64,000 nt of DNA from Diprion similis (taxonomy: Eukaryota > Arthropoda > Insecta > Hymenoptera > Diprionidae), in the NCBI RefSeq assembly GCF_021155765.1, contig NC_060116.1:7378001-7442000 (forward strand), given 5' to 3'. The translations under genes and the position numbers were made by a program. The stretch's first letter is position 1. Every line of letters begins with the position of its first letter. Under the pieces are notes generated by a model, which made no database searches, had not been told where the DNA came from, and saw only the letters and a list, made by a program, of their open reading frames with translations. This document shows positions 53,343 through 64,000 of this stretch, one piece after another.

Positions 53343-54521
53343 GGTGACAAGAACTATGCCGCGCCACGAGCCATGTAGTAAGAAAGAACTCGGCTGAACA
53401 CCGCCAGAGTGCACTTACCGGAAGTTTGAGGGTGTAGGACTGTAGGTCACGTGACCTCCGACGGTCAAAGCACAGCATAATCGCCAACGGTATAAAATAA
53501 AACATTTTCGGCTTTGCCCAAAATCCTAAATGCCGACTTGCGTTGTGACATTCCGATTAGTAGAGAACTTGAAGAGGAATTTTCATATTTATTAAATTTG
53601 TATGTACGTACATATCTATAATAGATGGAGTGTTTTGAACGTAATTCAATCAATTGCGTCTGAGCAAGGTAATCGGGTACTTTGTAACACGTTTTTTCCC
53701 CAACAAAATACTGTGTATAGGTTAGTCCCCGTGCCACCCAAATTTTTATCGCACATCGAATTTACTCTGAATTTTCAAACAATCTAACAAATTAAATCCG
53801 CTTGAAATTCGGCAGTAGATTACGTTGAATCCCAGATGCTGATATCTGTGTAAACAATGTTATTCCACGAGTGGGGAATTCATTTTGTATGCTTATACAT
53901 ACATTTGTTTATCAATTATTCGATTTAAGCTTCTAGTCGTGAGTAATTTAAAAGAATTTCAATGTAAAAATAGACCAAATTCTCACGATTCTTTGTCTTC
54001 CTTATGAATGTGTAAGATCGCACTCTCCTTTAAATCGTAAACTACTATGATTTCATTTGCAGAATTTGTATAATTCATGAACAAACGAAGATGTAGTATT
54101 GTCCGCTCGAATCATTAACATGCGCACAAACTGCTTATGTTCGATGATTAATGAAGTCGATGTCCTCTCACACATAAATCTCTGTAACAAATAATCTATA
54201 TCTTAGTACTACCACTAGCTGTTACAAGAAGTCGAGAATATTCTTGCAAGTTATAATGTGGCATGTCCAAAAATAACAATGATTACTTGCAACCTGCAGT
54301 TTATTTATATAGTTTAATTTCTCAGACAAGAACCATCCTTAGAGTTTTCTGACAATAAAAGTTGTGAGATAAATATGATCGCTAAACTTACATGAAGGGC
54401 AATATAATCTTGACTTATCGATTGAGTATATCTATTTTAAAATCATGTTCCTCAGTAATTGCTTGGTTTCTGTCTACACACAAATCCTTAAGAATACATT
54501 ATATTTTCTCAGAGCAACGAT
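53343..54521. promoter_or_regulatory. divergent promoter interval RpS6 / importin-11
   Basis: Contains the RpS6 leader on the minus strand. A possible leader donor there reads CCGGTAAGTG, at about 53413-53422. Over 1 kb of non-coding DNA follows to the importin-11 start. A 12-base perfect palindrome GGTCACGTGACC (53445-53456) carries an E-box (CACGTG) near the presumed RpS6 transcription start. The importin-11 ATG follows an acceptor (TTTTCTCAG, ending 54512), so importin-11 has at least one 5' non-coding exon somewhere in this interval. Confidence 0.45.
53445..53456. promoter_or_regulatory. E-box palindrome GGTCACGTGACC
   Basis: Perfect palindrome with a CACGTG core, the binding type of Myc/Max, USF and MITF/TFE factors, about 100 bases upstream of the RpS6 start codon. 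Myc-type control of a ribosomal protein gene is plausible but inferred. Confidence 0.45.
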
Positions 54522-57500
54522 ATGGATGCAGCAGTTGTGGATATTTTACATAAGGCTGGTAGCCAAGACCCAAATGTACTCAAGCTAGCTGAGCAGACTC
54601 TGAAAGAGTGGGAAACGCAACGTGGATTTTACACAGCATTATTCGTAAGATTCTGAATTCTTTAACCATCTGAACATTCTCCGAATCAGCTGCAACCGAT
54701 GTGCAGAGGCATGTTAAATCTATGAAAGATGTACATGTAAATTTTGAATTGCACATGTACACCACTAATGAATAATTCGAGGTATTTGCAAAGCAGCGCA
54801 TTTTAAGCTGTGAAGTATAATGAAGTTTTGATTTCGTTTACAGAATGTTTTTTCGAATCATTCCTTGGACATTAATGTAAGGTGGATTGCTATATTGTAT
54901 TTCAAGAATGGCGTTGACCGATACTGGAGGAGAAATGCGCCAAAGTGAGTATAGTTGTTATAAGTAAAGTTGATGCTTCTCACTCATGTTTCATGCATAT
55001 ATGAGTAATATGATGTTCTTGAATAGTGAAATAGCTGCAGATGAGAAAGAGTTCCTTCGACAACATTTGATTGCTGATTTTAACGAGCCTGTCAATCAAT
55101 TGGCTGTACAGCTGGCAGTCTTAATAGCGAAAATAGCTAGGTGAGCTTTGATTCATTAGTTTTACAAGCAGTTCTACTATTGTTAATACTTGAATGGTAC
55201 TGCAATGCAATACTTACAAATATACTAGTATGGTTTTTGTTGGTGCTGAATTTAGGCAGCACCGACACATAAAACCTATCCAGACTCTTATGAAATTCTT
55301 TTGATTCCATAGGTATGACTGTCCCAGAGAGTGGGGCACATTGGTACCAACTCTTTTAGAAGGAGTAAGGGGAGAGAATCCATTGACACAGCATAGAGCG
55401 CTGTTGACACTTCATCACGTTGTCAAAACTTTAGCATCCATAAGATTAGTTGCAGACCGAAGGTTGTTCCAGGAATTAACAGCGAACGTGTTTAATTTCA
55501 TTTTAAATTTATGGAACACTTATACCGAGTCATTTCTCGTATTAGCATCAAACTCAGCTAGCCCAAATCAAATTCAAGAGGCATTAGAAAAAGCTTTGCT
55601 TTTGTTGAGAATCCTCAGAAAATTGGTTGTCAGTCCATTTAACAAACCGTCCGAATCTCAAGATGCTATGATGTTTCTAAAGGTTGTTTTTGATCGAGCA
55701 CGGAATAGCTTGGAGTGTAGTAAGTATTCTGACTCCTTTTTGTAAATGGATAAATAGATTTCGAATTTACTTTATTCAATATCTGATTTTTAGGGAAAAC
55801 TTTAATTTCACGTGGAATACAATTGGATGTGTGCGATAAATTTATAATTCACCTCACGAAAGTTCTGATAGGAGTCCTGGAAATACATCCGTTCTCCTAT
55901 GTCGAACTCATACCAACGTCATTAGAGTTTTCTGTTTTTTATTGTTTCACTGAAACTGGTCAAGAATTGGCATTCGAAAGGTTTGTCATACAGTGCTTGA
56001 ACCTCATGAAGGGAATATTGCTATGCAGTGACTACAGGCCTGCGAAAATTATACAAGGCATGTGCAATCTGCTACTTTGTGCATTTTATATTACGCACAT
56101 TAGGTATATGACTAATTAAAATCTGCAATTTTTCATTTCTCTAGAAACAAAAAATCCTCTTACTCTGAGGGCGTATCAATTACGACAAGAATTTTTCACA
56201 GTCGAGACGCTGACTGAAATTTGCTCAAGATTGGTCACACATTACTTCGTTTTAACTCCAGCTGATTTAGAACAATGGGATTCCGATCCTGAAAACTTTG
56301 GTAATGTTGCAACACCAAGAATTGTAATTAATACTTAATATCTGCCAGATTGCATTATTGACCTTACATTGCACTGCAATGAATTATTTTCTAGTTGTTG
56401 ATGACGGCGGAGAGGCATGGAAATACAGTTTGAGGGTAAATAATTTTGTTAATTTATAATACCTTATAAGTTCCTAGTTTTGACCGTTTGTTGCACACAC
56501 TAAGGCTTAAATCTGTAAAGTGTTATAAGTAAACCTAATGATCATGTCTATGATTAAATAATATTAACTTATTACAGCCATGTACAGAATCGGTGTTTTT
56601 GGCTGTTTTCCATCAATTCAGGGATGTTCTTGCCTCCGTCCTAGTGGAACTAATGCAGAGTCACCATCAGCCTGTAGATCCTAATAATTTACATGCCATT
56701 CTTCTGAAAGATGCCGTTTATAATGCTGTTGGTCTGGCAGCATTTGACTTATATGACGAGGTTATTTACTTTCGGTTATTCCATCTGTTAATGAGAATTT
56801 GTAGCTGCAAATCTTGCACAGAGAATACGCTAACTTTCATGTAACTATTCAGCGAGCATTCCGTTATATTTGATTGTTGGGGCTATTCTTCTAAGGATTG
56901 ATTGATTTTTTGTTTAATTCCATTTCAGGTGAACTTTGATCAGTGGTTTTCAACTACTCTGAAACAAGAACTGAAAGTTGTAAGCAACAATTATAGGATA
57001 ATTAGAAGACGCGTATGTTGGCTCATTGGACAATGGACTGGTGAGTGTGTGAAAGAATGGCTTTAATATTTTCAATTTACACTACTTGGCCAACTGATAA
57101 TTTCATACAAATAAATCCATTTTCAGGTGTAAAACTGAGTCCAGAGCTGAGACCTGAATTGTACAAATTGATGGTAGAATCGCTGAACCCTGAAGAAGAC
57201 CTTGGAGTAAGATTAGCAGCAAGCGATGCCTTGAAATTGGCGATTGATGACTTCCAATTTCACACTGACGAATTTTCACCTTACCTAGAGCCTGCATTTT
57301 CGTTACTATTTGCTTTGCTGAAGGAGGTCCATGAGTGTGATACAAAAGTAAAAGGCTTTCAGCATATGATACTCATGTATCGAAATTTCAACTCAAAGTT
57401 TAACGCAACCGACATTTTCGATCTAACGATGTTTCGATTTACAGATGCATGTTTTATATGTATTATCATTCATGATCGAGAGAGTGGGCTGTGGAATAAG

Positions 57501-59482
57501 ACCACATGTAGGGGCGTTGAGTGTCTACATACCAGCTCTGTGGCAACAATCAGAGGAGCACAACATGCTCAGGTGTGCAATAGTATCCACCCTGGTACAT
57601 CTCGAGAAGGTTGGTTTATCAAAAAAGCAGAAGTATGAAATGTGATTTGAAAAAAAAACTGCATCTAGATATGTATTTATATAATTAAACTGTTTCTAGG
57701 CTCTTGGATCTGAAAGTGTTGCATTGCAGCCAATGGTTGTGGGTGTAGTGGCGATGAGTTGTGACCTAACACAAGATGGTCACGTTTATTTACTGGAGGA
57801 TGGACTAGAGCTGTGGTTAGCACTCCTTGAGAATGCCCCTGCATCTACCCCTGCGATAATGGAGCTCTTCAGAAACATGCCTGCCCTATTAGGTCGGTAA
57901 TACCATCGTGAAATAAACAAGGTGTGCACGCCTAGCATAGAGAATGCGACAGGTTGCGATACATCAATATTTAACATTAAAGTGCTTTATTCTTTACACG
58001 GTACTCCAGGCATTATATTACTGCAGTCTAATTAAGTCGTTTATATATGCGCCAAACCTTATCTTCTATTTAGGAACAATAATATTCAATGAATTTTGCT
58101 TTTTTCTGTGTAGAAAGATCCGCGGAATACCTAAGGCTATGCTTGTATATAGTACAGGCGTATGTATTGCTGAGTCCTCAAGAATTTCTGGGTGACAGAG
58201 GAGCTGTGGTGGTAGCTACCTTGGGCTCAATTATTGGGGATTTACGATCAGAAGGAATAGTAATGGCGATGCGACTAGTCGAAACGTGTTTAAGAGCCTT
58301 GTCCCATCAGGGGGCACAGCTCATCAAGCCTCTATTAACAAAAATATTCGAGTAAGTATTACAAACTGTAATCTAGGAATCACTTGGTAAAATATACATC
58401 TCGATTTCATTACAGGAGTGTCTACAAAGGCGAGGAGTACCCAATGGTTATGTCAATGTATTTATCAATAGTTGCTCGCGTTTTGTTAGTATCCAGGGAT
58501 ATTTTTGTTCAGGTAATGAATGAATTTCAATTTTGAAACCTGATCGAACATTGTATTTTTGCATATTACATTTCAGGTGATAGGAGAGTTATCTAGACAA
58601 GTAGGTGGCGGTGAATGGAGTGAAGAGGCAGTTCTTGGTAGAATGGTTTCAATTTGGGTGAACCGAATGCCTCTTGTTTCGCAATTAGAAAGACGTAAAT
58701 TATTGGCACTTGGTCTTTGCTCGTTGCTCGGCGCTGACAGTCCGCCCTGCGTTCTTCAACATTTTCCACGCATGGTATCAAATATTGTTGAAGCCTTGAA
58801 CGATATTACAAAGATCGACGACATGGGCTGTCCCATCGAGTAGGCAGTTACTAATTATTTCATTCCTGCATGAATCATTTTTCTCTACATTAAAATTCGA
58901 TCCTATAAAAGGCATATATTTATCTATGCCATATGTTTATCTATCTCGAGAACAGTCATTAGTTTTGGAAGTGTGTACACCTTATTTTGAACAATGATTA
59001 ATTTATTTATAGAATTAATCAACTAATATTATGTGCACTATGAGAATATTCAAAGTATTATAATCTGCTGTTTGACTTGACCTTAGTTCTCTGATGATCA
59101 GCGATCAACCAAGTCCCTCTCAATACGAAGATGTAGATTATGAGACGGAACATGAACAACGAAGAAGAAGACTAGCGTTTGGAGATCCGGTACACAGTGT
59201 CTCTTTGCAAGACACGCTTCAAGCCCAAGTAATTCTATTACATATACTCGTAATAATGTTTTATATTTCTCAATTTCTGCCCATGTATCATTTAACAATA
59301 TTTGTTTTTCCATTGAACGATAGTTTTCAATATTGTAGCAATCGTTGACAATGAATGTGATTCATTCGCAGCTCATCGCGCTTCGAAGATTTGTAGGAGA
59401 GAGCCAGTTCGATCAAATGATGCTCACTCTAAATTCTGATACTGATCAACAGCTCAAGGAGTATATATCACTATCGAGTTGA
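54522..59482 (+). CDS. Ipo11: importin-11 (karyopherin beta family)
   Basis: Ran-dependent nuclear import receptor built of HEAT repeats. Seventeen coding exons: 54522-54644, 54844-54944, 55027-55140, 55313-55719, 55794-56057, 56145-56300, 56395-56435, 56578-56760, 56929-57040, 57127-57347, 57445-57609, 57700-57892, 58114-58351, 58416-58512, 58577-58839, 59087-59228 and 59372-59482. They give 976 residues (human 975). The importin-beta N-terminal domain contains LKEWETQRGFY, SLDINVRWIAILYFKNGVDR and NEPVNQLAVQLAVLIAKIAR. Later family segments include QHRALLTLHHVVKTLAS, LLKDAVYNAVGLAAFDLYDE, RRRVCWLIGQWTG, WQQSEEHNMLRCAI, HVYLLEDGLELWL and FGDPVHSVSLQDTLQ. Intron 5 uses a GC donor (AAG then GCATGT). 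It is the choice that keeps frame into the next exon, TKNPLTLRAYQL. The other introns are GT-AG. Confidence 0.97.
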
Positions 59483-59625
59483 GCTGCACTGACTAAAGTG
59501 TATGGTGAATTGACTTCAATTGGATGCTACATAACGTGTAAAAAGCTTAACGACGCACTATCGTAAAATGGCACTATTTTATTGTATGATATTCTTTGTT
59601 TTGCTGTACTATTAATAATGTTGAT

Positions 59626-59631
59626 AATAAA
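59626..59631 (+). terminator. importin-11 polyadenylation signal
   Basis: AATAAA about 145 bases after the importin-11 stop codon. Confidence 0.6.
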
Positions 59632-60239
59632 AAAGACCTATACGTCATTATTGGGGTTCCCAATTATACTTAATTAATTTTTAATTAATATTTCATCTAT
59701 TCTTTTTGCAGTCAGTGAGGAGCGTCAGAGAGCCTTCGCTCTCGTTTTTTATATTCTCGAACTAATTTTCGAGATGCCTAGATGGTAAATGGGTCAGAGT
59801 AAATTAGCATCACTAAACCAGTGGAGAATGCAGAGCATATTCACTATAGGGAAGTGCCACTGCAGCTGCCAAAACTGATCAAATCCTTAAAAACAACAAC
59901 ACACGATATTATTGCAACTTGTACAAATAATTGCAGGGTGACGACCGATACGAAAATCGGAAATAGTTGGGGAATTTCGGCTGCCGAGAAAATTCAGGGA
60001 ATGATGATGGAGTAAAATTGTCGCTACCTTGAATTTACAAACTTTGTAAGTTCATAATCTAGTGCAAAACCTTGTCGAATCACTCTAATCTCTACTGGTA
60101 CAGATCTCCGCCGATGGGCTGAAACTGGGTTTACGCAAAGGATTATCGAATATAGTGATGTACAAAATAGCGTTACCGACAAGATCTTATAATCGTAGCC
60201 GTGGTTCGTAGATTAAGAAAAGAAAAGGCTTGCAAAGTT
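59632..60239. other. intergenic DNA, no gene seen
   Basis: AT-rich, closed in most frames, between importin-11 and the duplicated promoter units. Confidence 0.45.
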
Positions 60240-60477
60240 TTCTTACTTTTCACGTATTTTTACGCGGTAAATTCAAACCCACGCCTGACGCAAACTTCAG
60301 ACTGCGCAGCTCACGGCTCTTTCGACCGGTCGAGGCTTGCTTCCGAACGACCGTTCTCGAACCGTCGAAACTCTAACACCGCGCGTCTCCATTCGATTTT
60401 GAACAGGGATAGTGAAACCATACACGCCGGCAGTCCAGAATTTAGATCGCGTTGTTTAGGCTGAGTAACGTAATTTA

Positions 60478-60584
60478 CTCAGCGTATTTCCACCAAACAC
60501 ATCGGCAGATACACGAATGGTAGAAGTGTGAGCCAAAGAGAGAACGAGTTCGATCGAAATCCGAGCAGCCTGAAAACATTACAG
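60478..60584 (+). ncRNA. putative alternative non-coding first exon A
   Basis: CpG-containing sequence followed by a good donor (ACAG then GTGAGT). It has no long open frame. The start is approximate. It would be spliced to the exon chain beginning at 62361 or to the exon-like segment at about 61000-61114. Confidence 0.35.
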
Positions 60585-61135
60585 GTGAGTCGTATACGTC
60601 TCGATGGCACTACGTGCTGCCTTCGCTTTGATGAATCGTTGCCCTCCCTGTGAAATGCTGTGTCTTGTTTGTTCATTTTCGTTAATTGCGTTGTTGTTTT
60701 GTTGACATGCTTCTCTAATTTCTATTGATTTGCGAGTTTCGAAAGCCTGTTATAATACGTCTTAGATAGTGATTTAGTAATTGAAACACTCGAAGCGTTG
60801 ATGAAAGGGATCTCACGAGCCGGTCATACTTTTTTGTTGTTTTGTGAGTTGAAACAAACGCCGTGGAAGTTGACTGAATTAGGAGGTATTTCGAAGTTGG
60901 CGTCTCAGATCTAACAATAAGGATCGCACACTATTTCACATGGATACATATCTGTAAAATGCAATTGTGACCATTTGTTTATTTCTTCAAATTTCAGATC
61001 AGCAATCTGACCTTTATCCGAATTTCTTTCTCGGGATGGATACTGTGAGTTTTCGGGTCGAAAAAAAATATAGCAGTTCAATGGGTAACGACCTTATAGA
61101 AGAAAAAAAAACAGGTACAAGTTCGAGAACATTCT

Positions 61136-61184
61136 TGATTAAATTGTTCATTTGAAGAAACTGATTAAATTGTCCATTTGAATT
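61136..61184 (+). repeat. short tandem duplication, GATTAAATTG(T/C)(T/C)CATTTGAA type
   Basis: Two near-identical copies of about 20 bases, differing at one T/C position, follow the donor-like GTACAAG at about 61114 (copies at about 61137 and 61164). Confidence 0.7.
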
Positions 61185-61244
61185 GCCACGTCGCCTTCAG
61201 CCATAGATGCTTTGAACATTGAGTTCGACTGTTATAAAATTTTT

Positions 61245-62150
61245 CTTATCTTATTACTGGACGTCGCCAGAAAATTTCAATTTAGGCTTGAAGCCGCGTC
61301 CAACGTCAATTTTTCGAACATCCGATCGCGTTGTGTGTAGTTCGCACGGCATTTACGTCCGGTCGAGAATCGCAGCTTCCGGACGCAGCGCGGCGTCGTC
61401 AGTCGCTTCCGAGCAGCCGTAGTGGAACTACGCACGTCGTAAGTCGAGTTTTCAAATCGTCATGTAAAGGCTTTGACTATTCGGCACATGGCCGAGCACC
61501 GATCCTTACGATTAGAAAAGAGGCTGTGTATCGTGATTCGCTCAGTGCATAATTCCCACGAAACTTACTGTGAATAATATACGAACGACATGCAGCGTAC
61601 GATGATGGTCCATGAAAGAGCCGAGTTACGGAAACAAAAACAGCCGAGGACATCGAAGGTGAGTTATATTGTCTCAAATTTTCATTCTCTGGTGCAACTT
61701 CAGCTTGTAGCATTTTAGATTCTCGCCTCTCCGCGTTCAGTGTCGTTTGTTATTATTTGTGCGGCTGATTTTCGATAAGTGCGTGGTTGCATTATTAGCA
61801 AGCTTAACTCAGTTCGTTTAGGCTTGCAGCTACAACACGAAAAGTGTAAATGGGCTTGGAATCGAGTGTAATTACTACGCTGCATATAGTCTAATAACGC
61901 TGCTAATCTCCCGTTGTCGTTTTCTTTCTAACATTCGGAAAACACGGACCCTGCGGAAGGTGACCTTCGTGCGAGTTGTGTCTCGGATTTCGGTTCCTGG
62001 ATCGCGTCTCTCACGTGTACGCACGTTTTTGATATGAAAATTTTATTGCGTCGTAGATTTTGGCCTTGTTTCTTATGAGAGAAAAAACTGTAAGCGATTG
62101 CATCCGTTTCCGAATTTCTTCCTGGGGATCAACGATGGAAGGTTCCTTCA
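61245..62150 (+). repeat. promoter/first-exon duplication, unit B
   Basis: Second, diverged copy of unit A. It has GCACGGCATTTACGTCCGGT near 61350, GCTCAGTG then TTCCCACGAAAC near 61540, a presumed first exon ending CGAAG then GTGAGT at 61658, and CCGAATTTCTTCCTGGGGAT at 62110. Spacing between landmarks matches unit A to within a few per cent. Confidence 0.5.
61540..61658 (+). ncRNA. putative alternative non-coding first exon B
   Basis: Counterpart of exon A in the duplicated unit, ending at a GTGAGT donor. The start is approximate, and there is no sustained reading frame. Confidence 0.35.
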
Positions 62151-62360
62151 TTTCGTAATCATTTATTATTACGGTTGAACAAAAGTTAACGCATCACGGC
62201 CTTATTAATCGTTTCGAAATTTCGAGTGAGAATCGTAATCGTAAACTGTTACTGATTTCTGATACACACCTGGTATGGCTTGGATAACTATGGTGAATTT
62301 TTAATGCTATTCAAATCATCAAGTACTAACAAAATATTGTGTTATTTTACTTGATTGCAG

Positions 62361-63541
62361 GAAGAGATCGCAACAACGTTGATTGGCATTAGTAATTACC
62401 TAGATTGAAAGGCCCTGTCAATAAATCTTGGAAGACATCACTCGGTTGCGGAACTGATGAATTTATTACCTATAAACAACAGGTATAAAACAATCCCAAT
62501 CATTTTTTACCGATTCATGTAATCGGTACAATTTTCCAAAACTTGACATAACCCATTACCTACAAACCTGAGTATATGGATGTTGAATTACATCAGATAT
62601 TAATAAAATGTTACGGTTTTGCTTTTCCTCTGGTTACAGAATTGAACTACTGCGGGAATGAACGAAGTTAGCAAGTATCCGCATTGAGTGACCTTGGAAA
62701 TATACGTTGCAAAACAAAATACGGAAGCTGAATAGCTCGCAAATTTGTGGAAGACTAGCAAACAGGTACACGTTTGAGATCATTCTTGATTATACTTCTG
62801 GGCTACTTTCAATCGGAGAAATTTGTCAGTTAGCTAAAATTGATTTGCATTCATTTCTTCGTTATATTTACAAAAAATAACGCTCATTTTTCAACGTTTC
62901 TATATTAACCTTGCAAAACAAATACTAATAAAGTGTTTTTATTTATGACCTGTTAACAGGAGTACACTATATTGCCGCACTATCGACCAAATTAAAAGCG
63001 ATGATCCAAATGACGTGATCTAATCAATCGACCTCTGACAAGAAAGTAAAAATCAAACCACTCACTATGCAGTGAATAAAACTAAAAGGTACACATTCGA
63101 TATGATTTTTAATTACTGCGTACCTTTTGATCGTACATGATTAAAGCTGCTCAATAATTTTATGCATTTATTCAATATCTGTTCTTATTTTATTAGTCTG
63201 TTATTATTTTATTATAATATTTTATTAAATTCTCATTGTAGTGTGAAAAGTGTGTCACCGTCATACAACCTGAGAAGCCACGACGACTACTACACATACA
63301 TCTAAAGTGTGGAGCAACCCGGAGGAGGTAAGAAAACTTATTTCAATTATTGTTTAAAATTCAACGTACTGAATTTGAAACCTAATTTTTGTCATTGCGT
63401 AACATGCGGCACACAAATATGGAAGTAGACAACAGTAATAATAGAAAATCCAGTCTACTAAATTAATTCGAGCTTCCTTTTTCGTTTTTTCAGAGTTAAG
63501 CAGAGACATCCGAGTAACTTCTCCATTACTCGGCAACGTTG
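62361..63541 (+). ncRNA. chain of five spliced non-coding exons (lncRNA or 5' leader)
   Basis: Five segments have good acceptors and donors on the plus strand: 62361-62483 (TTGATTGCAG / ACAGGTATAA), 62640-62765 (TGGTTACAG / ACAGGTACAC), 62960-63088 (GTTAACAG / AAAGGTACAC), 63242-63327 (CATTGTAG / GAGGTAAGA) and 63494-63541 (TTTTTTCAG / TTGGTGAGT). The first three are closed in every frame and hold only tiny upstream ORFs. The last two share one open frame of about 45 codons across the splice with no start codon. The chain probably continues beyond the window. It could be a lncRNA or the leader of a downstream gene driven by units A and B. Confidence 0.45.
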
Positions 63542-64000
63542 GTGAGTTTGCACGTGTTTAGGTTACGGGTATTAATTCCCTGGGATTCATTTGTCACGTG
63601 GCGTGGCGGTAAAAATTGTTGCACAAATCTTCGATTTCTTAGCTGCATGGATAGGCTCATTCGCGATCTCAACGGTGCTTGACTTTCAGTCAATGAATTT
63701 TGTTTTCTCTTTCTTTCTTATCAGAATTGACCTATTTTACCACAGTTACTCAAAGTTAAAAATTTTGCACGTTGCTGAAAGTGGAATGAGCATCGCGACA
63801 GGTTACCATCACTTACTCAACATTCGCGAAAACAGATTGTGTTTAGTCAAGATTATATAATTACAATGATGTCGTTTAAGTGGTGGATAAACCTGAGGTT
63901 TAAACATATTCTAACGATTGTTTAATTGATACCATTTCAAAGTCTGGCATAACGTAACGTAATCAGCTTGCATGATATATCTTGAATCTTGAATTTTAAT
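63542..64000 (+). other. probable intron continuing past the window end
   Basis: Begins with GTGAGT after the last exon of the non-coding chain. No acceptor or coding exon is evident before the window ends. Confidence 0.35.

Larger units (their letters stand above)
60240..61200 (+). repeat. promoter/first-exon duplication, unit A
   Basis: Diverged tandem unit, collinear with unit B. Shared landmarks in order: a block near 60310-60350 (CACGGCTCTTTCGACCGGTC type); a block near 60475-60500 (ACTCAGCG then TTTCCACCAAAC); a presumed first exon ending ACAG then GTGAGT at 60584; and CCGAATTTCTTTCTCGGGAT at 61018. The offset to unit B is about 1074 bases at the donor and 1092 bases at the last block. 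The unit includes CpG-rich sequence compatible with a promoter. Confidence 0.5.

Noticed and set aside
56058-56068. Use of the GT at 56062 as the importin-11 exon 5 donor
   Set aside because: It shifts the reading frame of the next, clearly homologous exon; the GC donor four bases upstream keeps it.

Overview
The window looks like nuclear DNA of an insect, and Hymenoptera (perhaps a sawfly) is my best guess. It has AT-rich introns and intergenic DNA, sharp GC-rich islands, microsatellites and intron-bearing animal housekeeping genes. The insect call rests on remembered family resemblance. The order is an inference I could not test.

Layout. 1-3.6 kb: non-coding DNA with one degenerate pogo/Tigger-like transposon remnant (2.32-2.92 kb). 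3.6-6.5 kb (+): Idh3a, mitochondrial NAD-isocitrate dehydrogenase alpha, six exons. 9.0-9.7 kb (+): a two-exon orphan gene for a small secreted protein. 11.5-13.1 kb (-): two coding exons of a proline/serine-rich protein I do not recognise, probably fed by a 5' non-coding exon near 17.1 kb. 13.1-28.6 kb: a gene-poor stretch with GC-rich islands, homopolymers and microsatellites. 28.6-30.8 kb (-): the G-kinase-anchoring protein 1 homologue, five exons. 32.8-43.1 kb (+): a 3205-residue PWWP / C2H2 finger / AT-hook nuclear protein, nearly all in one 9.4 kb exon. 45.5-50.4 kb (-): Vps34, class III PI 3-kinase, ten exons. 51.0-53.3 kb (-): RpS6, with two related structured-RNA candidates in introns 3 and 4. 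54.5-59.6 kb (+): importin-11, seventeen coding exons. 60.2-64 kb (+): no protein gene, but a diverged tandem duplication of a promoter / first-exon unit, followed by a chain of well-spliced non-coding exons. These are probably a lncRNA or the 5' leader of a gene beyond the window.

Arrangement. GKAP1 and the PWWP gene diverge from one ~2 kb promoter interval. The PWWP gene and Vps34 converge. Vps34 and RpS6 are in tandem. RpS6 and importin-11 diverge. The genes act in separate pathways (TCA cycle, cGMP-kinase anchoring, chromatin, endosomal lipid signalling, translation, nuclear import), so I see no operon-like functional unit.

Most notable: (i) two sequence-related hairpin RNAs in adjacent RpS6 introns with compensatory changes, resembling H/ACA snoRNA paralogues; (ii) two independent GC-AG introns, in Vps34 and importin-11, both with the unusual donor GCATGT; (iii) the collinear ~1.08 kb promoter/exon duplication at 60-62 kb; (iv) the giant repeat-rich exon of the PWWP gene. 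I did not find a clearly new biological system. Exon coordinates come from reading splice signals and frame continuity by eye and need transcript support.
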